NCBI RefSeq assembly: GCF_011751765.2
Contig: NZ_CP061169.1
Span: 1,302,001 to 1,366,000, forward strand
Direction: 5' to 3'
From: Paramicrobacterium chengjingii
GTDB taxonomy: Bacteria; Actinomycetota; Actinomycetes; Actinomycetales; Microbacteriaceae
Length of the DNA: 64,000 bases
Shown: in pieces, positions 9,110 through 16,442 of the stretch
How positions within the stretch are numbered: the stretch's first letter is position 1
Layout: every line of letters begins with the position of its first letter
Translations under genes and position numbers: made by a program
The notes under the pieces: model-generated
Told to the model about the DNA's origin: nothing
The model's database searches: none
The model's input: only the letters and a program-made list of their open reading frames with translations

Positions 9110-10275
9110 GGCAGATTGATAGGGCCTGTGGGCTGCTCATCGGGGGACTGCTGCTCGGCAGCATCCTCGTGACCGCCTCGTGCGGCGGTCTCCTTCGCGA
9201 GCTCTCTTTCGAACTCGTCAGGGTCGAAGCTGTCGGTGTCCATCGAGATCGCCGACGAACCCGCGGCCGCCGGAGTCGCGGGAGTGTTTTTCAGCATCTC
9301 CTGCACATCGGCCACCGTCATGACGGGCCCGGGGGATGACGACAGCGGCGACATGAGGTTGCCGAGAACGCTGTCGACAAGACCATCGAGCATTGCGACG
9401 GCGTCGTCGATCACGGTCTGGTCGTGCAGGTCTTTGCCATGCAGCAGCCAGCGTGCAAGTTCGAGCTCGGCGTAGAGCATCGAACGCTGTCGGATCATAG
9501 CGTCTGGTGTGCGAACACTTGCAGCGACGTAGGCGGCAAAGACGCTCTCGGCGGCTTCGCCCGCGGCAGAGAGCCAGTGCAAGTCGCGAGCGGGATCAGC
9601 GACGCGCAGCGAGCCCCAGCCGATCATTCCGGTGACGATCGGGCCCGCGTCGTGATCGGTGATGAGAAAGGAGTCCGCGGCGACGGAGCCACCGATGACT
9701 GTCGGCTGAAATCGCCACAGCGCGTCGTCTGCCGCGGCATCCGCCCACCGCTTGCGCACGGCAGCGGGAAGCAACTTTGTGGCGGCAGCGCGTTCGATGA
9801 CATTTCGCGCTTCGTCTCTGCTGTCGGTTGAGCTCTGCACAGGCAGGCCCGCCTCAGACACGAACGATCCGGGCAGCGCGTGCAGAGCCGCGAGTGCTCC
9901 GCCCATCGAGCTGGCGACTCCATCGCCCGGCGGAATCTCTTCTGCCTCGACCTGATAACCGGGAAGAAAATCGTAAACGACAGCGCGCGTCTCTCCCGTC
10001 GGGGCTTGGCCGAGCACGCGGTGAACGTCGAACGGGAGCCGACTGCGGATGCCGTCGCTCATCGCCTGCAGCACAAGAAGTTCGCGCGCCTGATCGGTCT
10101 CGGATTGCTGATTCGCCGGAACGCGAACGACATAACGCGTGTCGTCGTCGGCAAGCAAAAGCGCCGAGTCGAAGGCGCCGGACTCGCGGTGCCCGAGCTC
10201 GCCGCTTCCGATGAACGCTGTGCCGGGGAGGGCCGACGTCGCGACCGCCGCTAGAGTGAGAGGAGACCTGGCCAT
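9049..10275 (-). CDS. Phosphotransferase-fold protein, probable pseudokinase
   Basis: A 408-residue protein of the aminoglycoside/macrolide phosphotransferase fold, from ATG 10275. The N-lobe and C-lobe pattern is recognisable, but the key residues are replaced. The HGDxxxxN loop reads GGSVAADS (195-202), losing the catalytic Asp and the Asn. The metal-binding Asp of the DWG-like motif is Gly219 (MIGWG). Kinase activity is therefore unlikely as read. The last ~110 residues are Ser/Asp/Glu-rich and look disordered. It sits between adnB (tail-to-tail, 61-bp overlap) and the divergent nudC. A structural or regulatory role is inferred; it should not be annotated as a resistance gene. Confidence 0.75.
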   Translation of the reverse strand: MARSPLTLAAVATSALPGTAFIGSGELGHRESGAFDSALLLADDDTRYVVRVPANQQSETDQARELLVLQAMSDGIRSRLPFDVHRVLGQAPTGETRAVVYDFLPGYQVEAEEIPPGDGVASSMGGALAALHALPGSFVSEAGLPVQSSTDSRDEARNVIERAAATKLLPAAVRKRWADAAADDALWRFQPTVIGGSVAADSFLITDHDAGPIVTGMIGWGSLRVADPARDLHWLSAAGEAAESVFAAYVAASVRTPDAMIRQRSMLYAELELARWLLHGKDLHDQTVIDDAVAMLDGLVDSVLGNLMSPLSSSPGPVMTVADVQEMLKNTPATPAAAGSSAISMDTDSFDPDEFERELAKETAARGGHEDAAEQQSPDEQPTGPINLPQSRESDDSQRDRSSSSDET

Positions 10276-10344
10276 GGCATCTAGGTTAGGTCGTGAACCT
10301 CGTCGTGACCCGTGCGCCACGCCCGTTCAACCGTGAGGAGTCCG

Positions 10345-11238
10345 ATGACAGCCCTCGGCAGCCTTCCGCTGTCGCGTACAGCGTTTGACCGCGATGGAAA
10401 TGCCCGAACCAAGCCTGGGTTTCTCGACAGCGTCCGCACGGACGAGCGAACACGTGTCGTTCTTGTGCACGGACGCGACGTGGCCGTCGACGGTGAGAAC
10501 CTTGATTTGCGACTCTGCTCCGAGCTCGAAAGCACCGAGCAGATGGTGTACCTGGGCACCACCATGGTCGATGAAAACGGCATCGTCGAGGGCACGCCCG
10601 TCGTTGCGGTGCGCGCAGACGACGCCGATGTGACGTGGGCACCGCTGCGGCAGATTGCCGCGAACCTGAGCAATCGCGACGCTGGCCTCGCAGCGGGTTC
10701 GGTCGCGGTGCTCGGTTGGCACGAAGCATCCGGATTCTGCTCTCGCTGCGGCAGCGCGACTGTCGTCGAGCACGCGGGATGGATGCGCCGCTGCCCGTCG
10801 TGCGATGCCGAACATTTTCCACGCACCGATCCGGCCGTGATCGTGTGTGTCACAGATGCAGACGATCGAATACTCCTCGGATCGAACTCCGCGTGGGAGG
10901 CCGGGCGTTACTCGCTCTTCGCCGGATTCGTCGAGGCAGGCGAATCGCTCGAGGCCGCCGTGATTCGCGAAGTGTACGAAGAAGCTGGCGTTCGAGTGAC
11001 CAACCCACGGTACCTCGGATCGCAGCCTTGGCCCTTTCCGCGATCGCTGATGCTCGGCTATTCGGCGCAGATCGAGAGCGACCAGGATGCCGGTGACACG
11101 ACGCCAGACGGGGACGAGATTCTCGAGGTCCGGTGGTTTACGCGCGCCGAGCTGAACGACGAGGCGAGTGGCGTACTTCTGCCCGGACGCTCGTCGATTG
11201 CGCACGCGATCATTGAGCAGTGGCTGGTGGGCGAGTGA
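10345..11238 (+). CDS. nudC: NAD(+) diphosphatase / NAD-RNA decapping Nudix hydrolase NudC
   Basis: Hydrolyses NAD(H) to NMN(H) and AMP and, as known for NudC, can remove NAD caps from RNA. The zinc ribbon is Cys132/Cys135 and Cys150/Cys153. The Nudix box is at 194-216 (GFVEAGESLEAAVIREVYEEAGV in outline), followed by the NudC-specific SQPWPFPRS motif. ATG 10345 is chosen because GAGGAG lies 5 bases upstream. The frame is also open to a GTG at 10312, which lacks a good ribosome binding site. The stop overlaps the GTG of the next helicase gene. Confidence 0.95.
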   Translation: MTALGSLPLSRTAFDRDGNARTKPGFLDSVRTDERTRVVLVHGRDVAVDGENLDLRLCSELESTEQMVYLGTTMVDENGIVEGTPVVAVRADDADVTWAPLRQIAANLSNRDAGLAAGSVAVLGWHEASGFCSRCGSATVVEHAGWMRRCPSCDAEHFPRTDPAVIVCVTDADDRILLGSNSAWEAGRYSLFAGFVEAGESLEAAVIREVYEEAGVRVTNPRYLGSQPWPFPRSLMLGYSAQIESDQDAGDTTPDGDEILEVRWFTRAELNDEASGVLLPGRSSIAHAIIEQWLVGE

Positions 11239-12962
11239 CCCAGAGTCTGCTGGCGGGACTGGACGACGACCAGAGAGTTGTTGCCGAGACGCTGCGCGGC
11301 CCCGTGTGTGTGCTCGCCGGTGCGGGTACGGGAAAGACACGTGCGATCACCCACCGCATTGCGCACGGTGTTGCCACGGGCACGTACGCGGCGAATCGAT
11401 TGCTGGCATTGACATTCACGAACAGGGCAGCCGCAGAGCTTCGAGGCCGACTGCGCCAGCTGGGGGCGGGAAATGTACCCGCGAAGACCTTTCACTCAGC
11501 AGCTCTCAGCCAGCTCGGTTACTTCTGGCCGCAAGTGGTCGGCGGAGATATGCCGAGGCTAGTCGAGAGCAAAGCACGCATTCTCGGCCATGCCGCAGAA
11601 AGACTGAAGCTCGGCGTCGACACAGCGACACTGCGCGACCTCGCTGCTGAAGTGGAATGGCGCAAGGTGTCTGGACGCAGCATTGAACAGTACGCGGGGG
11701 CAGGGCGCCCGCTGCCCGGACGGCTGGATCTCGAGCAGGCTGTAGCGATGCTTCAGACTTACGAAGATCTCAAGGATGAACGTCGCCAGCTCGACTTCGA
11801 GGATGTTCTGCTGTCGTGCGCTGGAATGCTGGAGCAGGAGCCGCGCGTTGCTTTGCAGGTGCGGGAGCAATATCGCTTCTTCGTTGTCGACGAGTACCAG
11901 GACGTCTCGCCACTTCAGCAGCAGCTGCTCGATCTGTGGCTCGGCGATCGTCGCGAGCTGTGCGTTGTCGGCGACGCGAGTCAGACGATCTTCTCATTCG
12001 CTGGAGCGAGCTCAACTTTTCTTCTGGGCTTTGGATCGCGCTACGACGGGGCGCAGGTCGTTCGGCTCGAACGTAATTACCGTTCGAGCCAGCCGATTGT
12101 CACGACCGCGAACCGTCTCATGCGAGATCGGCCGGGAGCGCTGACGCTGAAGGCTGCGGGCGCTGCTGGTGACGTGCCGGCCGTGGACCCTGATCTCGTG
12201 CGGTATCAGGGCGATATGGCGGAAGCTCGCGGAATAGCGCAGTCGATCCTGCTGCGCATCGAGGCCGGTTCTCGACCAGAGGACATCGCCGTGCTTTATC
12301 GAGTGAACGCCCAGGCGGCCGTGCTCGAGACTGCGTTGAGCGATGTCGGCGTGAGCTATCACGTTCGCGGGTCGACGCGCTTCTTTGATCGTCCAGAAGT
12401 CAAGCGCGCCATTCTCGCCTTGCGAGGGGCATCCGTCTCCGTGTCAGACGAGCCGCTCTTCAAATCGGTGAGTGATGTTTTGCGTTCGCTCGGCTGGAGC
12501 CAGATTCCCCCTGACGGGCAGGGCGCTGTGCGTTCGACCTGGGAATTGCTCAATGCGCTCATGGGGCTCGTCGACCAGGCGCCGCCCAGCACCACGTTTC
12601 GGCAGTTCACCGACGAATTGCTTGAACGTCAGGCAGGGCAGCATGAGCCGACGATGCAGGCCGTCACCCTCGCGACACTGCATTCGGCGAAGGGCCTCGA
12701 GTGGGATGAGGTGTATCTGCCCGGCCTTTCTGAGGGACTTATTCCAATCAGCTATGCGCGAAGCTTTGAGCAGATCGACGAGGAGCGTCGGCTTCTCTAC
12801 GTGGGCATTACACGAGCGCGCCGTCGTCTCACGATCACCTGGTCTGAAGAGGGTCAGCGTCGGCCACGCGAGAGGTCGAGGTTTCTTCAAGAGATCGGCA
12901 TCCGCAATCCGGATGCTGCTGGTGCACGGTCACCCGCTGCGGGGCGGACGGCGAGACGGTAA
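11235..12962 (+). CDS. uvrD2: UvrD2-like SF1A DNA helicase
   Basis: A 575-residue 3'-5' DNA helicase with AGAGTGKT (28-35), TFTNRAA, DEYQD (219-223), GDASQTIFSFAGA, TLHSAKGLEWDEV and YVGITRARRRL. Position directly after nudC matches mycobacterial uvrD2. Unlike the mycobacterial protein, which carries an HRDC domain and a tetracysteine module, this one ends about 40 residues after motif VI, so it is a short form. GTG 11235 is preferred (GTGA overlap with the nudC stop) over GTG 11220. Its last 128 bp are antisense to the next gene. Confidence 0.88.
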   Translation: MTQSLLAGLDDDQRVVAETLRGPVCVLAGAGTGKTRAITHRIAHGVATGTYAANRLLALTFTNRAAAELRGRLRQLGAGNVPAKTFHSAALSQLGYFWPQVVGGDMPRLVESKARILGHAAERLKLGVDTATLRDLAAEVEWRKVSGRSIEQYAGAGRPLPGRLDLEQAVAMLQTYEDLKDERRQLDFEDVLLSCAGMLEQEPRVALQVREQYRFFVVDEYQDVSPLQQQLLDLWLGDRRELCVVGDASQTIFSFAGASSTFLLGFGSRYDGAQVVRLERNYRSSQPIVTTANRLMRDRPGALTLKAAGAAGDVPAVDPDLVRYQGDMAEARGIAQSILLRIEAGSRPEDIAVLYRVNAQAAVLETALSDVGVSYHVRGSTRFFDRPEVKRAILALRGASVSVSDEPLFKSVSDVLRSLGWSQIPPDGQGAVRSTWELLNALMGLVDQAPPSTTFRQFTDELLERQAGQHEPTMQAVTLATLHSAKGLEWDEVYLPGLSEGLIPISYARSFEQIDEERRLLYVGITRARRRLTITWSEEGQRRPRERSRFLQEIGIRNPDAAGARSPAAGRTARR

Positions 12963-13635
12963 TACTCACGGCGGTCGACGGACGTCGTCCTTCCCGGTCG
13001 AACTCGTGAAGCATCCGAGTGGCGACGGCGGCGATGTCGCGCGAGAACACACCACGGTCGAGGTGAGACGCGACCCCGAGAAGCTGGGTTTCGATCGCCG
13101 TCCAGGCAGGATCGTGGTCGGCGCGCTCTCGGTCAATGCAATGCAGGCACGGCCCCTCACCACCGATAACGAACGGGCCGACGCGTGCCTCGGAGTCCGA
13201 GATGACGACGGGTAGGTGTGGAACGTCGCGGCTCAGCCAACGCACCGACAGAGCCGGGTCAATCACGAAATGCGCGACGATGACGGCGACGTCGGGAATC
13301 TCGCCATTACCCACCGTGTCAACGTCACGCTCGATATTCGTCGCGGTCTCGCCCCTTCCCTCAATCAGCACCCGCAGCGGGGTGCGCACCTCACGCGGCG
13401 CGCGGAGTGCCGGTGCGAGAAGTGCGAGAAACGCGTCGACGTCGCTCTCGGCCAGCCCTTGATGCTCTGCAAGCACCGTCAAAGCATGACGGGGGACCCC
13501 ACGGCGCACCGCGTACAGCAGATGCTCCAGCGCTGGTGAGAGTTCCGCGACGACACGAACGTCATCGATGCCGAGCTGAACTGTCGTGGGAGAGCGCCAG
13601 ACGAGCGGAAAGCGTGGATCGAGCTGGATAACCAT
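12835..13635 (-). CDS. Cyclodehydratase/ThiF-like domain protein
   Basis: A 266-residue protein with the GPCLHCIDRERADHDPAW signature typical of the 'bacteriocin biosynthesis cyclodehydratase domain' proteins, a degenerate ThiF/E1-like family. No peptide-modification partner genes (YcaO, dehydrogenase, precursor) are nearby, so a TOMM pathway is not supported here. A C-terminal HPDCGC motif may bind metal with the CLHC cysteines. Homologues commonly lie beside uvrD2 in actinobacteria, suggesting a housekeeping role. It overlaps the uvrD2 3' end by 128 bp, tail to tail. Confidence 0.6.
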   Translation of the reverse strand: MVIQLDPRFPLVWRSPTTVQLGIDDVRVVAELSPALEHLLYAVRRGVPRHALTVLAEHQGLAESDVDAFLALLAPALRAPREVRTPLRVLIEGRGETATNIERDVDTVGNGEIPDVAVIVAHFVIDPALSVRWLSRDVPHLPVVISDSEARVGPFVIGGEGPCLHCIDRERADHDPAWTAIETQLLGVASHLDRGVFSRDIAAVATRMLHEFDREGRRPSTAVSITVSPSAPQRVTVHQQHPDCGCRSLEETSTSRVADADPLQTR

Positions 13636-13693
13636 GCTCGATATGGTGCCTCACTCGCGGCAGGTCGAGTCGAGGTTATCCACAGGCGGATCG

Positions 13694-15085
13694 TCAGGGC
13701 ACGGCGGGAGGTTCGTCTGGCGGCGTGTCCGTGCCGTCGGATTCCGTTTCGCCGGAGTTCGCCTCGTGTTCAGTGCGCAGAAGATCTTCGAGAGCCATAT
13801 CGAACTCGTCAGGCTCGGGCGTCTCACCACGTGCAGCGGCCTCGAGTCGCGCGACGAGAGCAGCGGGGTCGTCGATATCGGCCGATGTCGGCACGAGATC
13901 CGGATGCTGCCACAAGGAGTCCCGTGCGGCGGACCCAACCGCTTCGGTCACGGTTCGCCACATGGCAGCCGCCTCGCGCAGGCGGCGTGGCCGCAGCTCA
14001 AGTCCGACAAGAGTTGAGAACGCCTGTTCGGCTGGCCCACCCGTTGCGCGCCGTCGCCGCACCGTCTCGGCGACAGCGTCTGCCTTGGGAAGCCGAGAGG
14101 TCGCTTCAGCGGTGACGACGTCGACCCAGCCTTCGATGAGCGCGAGCGTCGTTTCGAGACGTTCAAGGGCAGCGAGCTGCTCGTCGGTCTTTGGGGGAAT
14201 GAGCGAGCCGTTCGTCATCGCTTCACGTAGTTCTTCAGTGTTCGACGGATCAAACCCTGACGCGAGTTCCTCAATCGCATCGGTATCGATGCGAATGCCC
14301 TGCGCGAAGGCGGTGATCGAGGAGATGACGTGCAATCGCAGCCACCGCGCGTGGCGGAAGAGTCGAGCGTGCGCGAGCTCGCGCACGGCCAGGTAGAGCT
14401 GAACCTGATCATCAGGAATATCGAGGCCCTCACCGAAAGCCGCGACATTCTGCGGAATGAGTGCAGCCTCGTCGTTGAGCAGCGGAATTCCAACGTCTCC
14501 GCCAGAGACCACCTCGGTTGAGAGCTGCCCGACGACCTGCCCCAGCTGCATGGCGAACATTGTTCCGCCGATGCTCTTGATCATGCGTGTTGCCTGACCG
14601 ATCATGTCTTGCAGCTGTTCGGGGGCCTGCTCTTTCAAAACGGTTGTCAGAGCGTTTGAAATGTTCGTGGCGACCGGCTCTGCCAGCTGTGTCCACAGGG
14701 GCATTGTCGCCTTCGACCACTCGGCGCGGCTCAGCGCACGAGGCGAGCTGGTGAGCGACGCGAACGATGTGACTTCCGCGAGCCACAGCTCAGCGACGTG
14801 GAATGCCTGGTCGAGCTGCGAACGTTCGGCCGGCGTAATGCTGACGGCATCCTTTCGGCCGATCTCGACGGCCTGCTCCGTTGAGACGTTCCAGTTGATC
14901 TCGCCATCTGAGCTCTGCTGCATCGCGCGCTGAAACTGCATCATCATGGCTTGTAGAGACGCCGGGTCGTTGGGAAGCCCTGCCGCGCCCGCGAGCTTGC
15001 TTGGATCGACGCCGGAATTGCCCGAGAGGATCTCCCGGATCATGTCCTGGAACTCGTCTTCGGGGTTCTTGTCCTCGTCTGGCAC
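13694..15085 (-). CDS. DUF2342 / 'zinc-dependent metalloprotease' family protein
   Basis: A 463-residue actinobacterial DUF2342 protein, annotated in many genomes as a zinc-dependent metalloprotease. At the place of the zincin HEXXH motif it reads RELAH (235-239), so the first metal-binding His is Arg; protease activity is doubtful on sequence alone. The frame opens at GTG 15094, but the AAAGG ribosome binding site sits immediately before and overlaps that codon. It is 8 bases from the GTG at 15085, which is preferred. It is divergent from the PDZ-Lon gene, as in mycobacteria (Rv3195/Rv3194c arrangement). The C-terminus is acidic and Pro-rich. Confidence 0.75.
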   Translation of the reverse strand: MPDEDKNPEDEFQDMIREILSGNSGVDPSKLAGAAGLPNDPASLQAMMMQFQRAMQQSSDGEINWNVSTEQAVEIGRKDAVSITPAERSQLDQAFHVAELWLAEVTSFASLTSSPRALSRAEWSKATMPLWTQLAEPVATNISNALTTVLKEQAPEQLQDMIGQATRMIKSIGGTMFAMQLGQVVGQLSTEVVSGGDVGIPLLNDEAALIPQNVAAFGEGLDIPDDQVQLYLAVRELAHARLFRHARWLRLHVISSITAFAQGIRIDTDAIEELASGFDPSNTEELREAMTNGSLIPPKTDEQLAALERLETTLALIEGWVDVVTAEATSRLPKADAVAETVRRRRATGGPAEQAFSTLVGLELRPRRLREAAAMWRTVTEAVGSAARDSLWQHPDLVPTSADIDDPAALVARLEAAARGETPEPDEFDMALEDLLRTEHEANSGETESDGTDTPPDEPPAVP

Positions 15086-15208
15086 TTCAGCCACCTTTCA
15101 GCGAGAGACGGTGTTGTCGCTCTACGCTAGTGCCTGAAGCTTGAGGTTAGTCGTGGTCGCCGGTGGTATTCGTCCGCCCGTCGCGAACATCTTCGGAAAG
15201 GGACCCGC

Positions 15209-16363
15209 GTGACGCTGCAAGGCGACGATCAGATCGGCGCAGACGGCACCGACGCGCCCGCTGTCGAACCCCAGCAGCCGGAACCGCCTCGCTCAAGGGC
15301 CTCGGTCATCGGCTGGTGCAGTCTCGCCGTGTCGTTCGTGATTCTCGGGGTTCTCGCGCTCTCCCCATCGCCGTACGTCATTCAGCAGCCCGGCCCCGTT
15401 TTCAATGTGCTCGGCGAGACCGAGCTCGACGATGAACCGGAACCGCTCATCTCGATCAGCGGAACCGAGACCCATGACGTGGGAAAGACTCTCGACATGC
15501 TCACGGTGAGTGTTGTCGGCAACCCCGAGCAGTCCCCGAACTGGTTCCAGATCGCCACTGCATGGTTTAGCCCGAGTGAAGCCGTCGTACCCATGTCGCT
15601 GTACTTCCCAGACGGCACAACCGCCGAAGAGCGCGACGCCCAGTCGCAGGTCATGATGGTGAACTCACAACAGGATGCCGTCGCCGCTGCTCTCACAGAA
15701 CTCGACGTCGATTTCACGTCATCACTCATCGTCGGCGGTGTCGTCGAACATGCGCCGGCAGACGGCGTTCTGAAAGTCGGAGATGAAATCATTGAGGCCG
15801 GCGGAACTGCCGTCACGGACGTCTCGGGTCTGCAAGACGTCATCGCTGAGCACGGGGCCGATCAACCGCTCACTCTGATCGTCGTCCGCGATGGCGAGAA
15901 GTTCGACGTCGACATCACTCCGACCGAGGTCGAGTACTCCGATGGGGCAACGGGTGTCGTCATCGGCGTTCAGACCACCGAGACGTACGAATTTCCCTTC
16001 GACGTATCCATCAAGCTCAATGACGTCGGGGGTCCGAGTGCCGGCATGATGTTCGCGCTCGGCATCATCGACAAGCTCACACCGGGCCCATTGCCCGGAG
16101 ACGCATCCGTCGCGGGCACAGGAACGATCGATGCCGAGGGACAGGTCGGCCCGATCGGTGGAATTCGGCAGAAACTGTACGCCGCCCGAGATGCTGGCGC
16201 CGAGTATTTTCTCGCCCCAGCCGACAACTGCGATGAAGTCGTCGGCCATGTACCCGACGGGCTCACGGTGTTCAAAGTCGCCACGCTCGAAGATTCGCTC
16301 GCTGTGCTGAAATCGGTGCGTGACGGCGACTCGACCGCGTCATTGCCGATGTGTTCGCCGTGA
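15209..16363 (+). CDS. Membrane-anchored PDZ-Lon (S16) protease, YlbL-like
   Basis: A 384-residue protein. A cytoplasmic N-terminal tail is followed by one transmembrane segment (about residues 33-54), a PDZ domain around 165-245 and a Lon-type S16 domain. The catalytic dyad is present: Ser277 in GGPSAGM and Lys322 in GGIRQK, 45 residues apart as in Lon. The S16 domain is extracytoplasmic in this family. GTG 15209 is preceded by GAAAGG. The next gene (UPF0182) is 79 bp downstream on the same strand, as in mycobacteria. Substrate unknown. Confidence 0.9.
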   Translation: MTLQGDDQIGADGTDAPAVEPQQPEPPRSRASVIGWCSLAVSFVILGVLALSPSPYVIQQPGPVFNVLGETELDDEPEPLISISGTETHDVGKTLDMLTVSVVGNPEQSPNWFQIATAWFSPSEAVVPMSLYFPDGTTAEERDAQSQVMMVNSQQDAVAAALTELDVDFTSSLIVGGVVEHAPADGVLKVGDEIIEAGGTAVTDVSGLQDVIAEHGADQPLTLIVVRDGEKFDVDITPTEVEYSDGATGVVIGVQTTETYEFPFDVSIKLNDVGGPSAGMMFALGIIDKLTPGPLPGDASVAGTGTIDAEGQVGPIGGIRQKLYAARDAGAEYFLAPADNCDEVVGHVPDGLTVFKVATLEDSLAVLKSVRDGDSTASLPMCSP

Positions 16364-16442
16364 GCATCTGCCGTGCACAGGCAAAGCATGGCGTTTGTCC
16401 GTAGGATTGACAGTTAAACCCCGACACTGAAAAGGCCAATCG

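Noticed and set aside
9049..10275. Aminoglycoside/macrolide resistance kinase
   Set aside because: All three catalytic positions are substituted and the gene is part of a conserved housekeeping block.
12835..13635. Thiazole/oxazole-modified peptide (TOMM) biosynthesis gene
   Set aside because: No YcaO, dehydrogenase or precursor peptide nearby; position beside uvrD2 is conserved in actinobacteria without such clusters.
16409..16414. TTGACA as a -35 box before UPF0182
   Set aside because: No credible -10 box 16-19 bases downstream.
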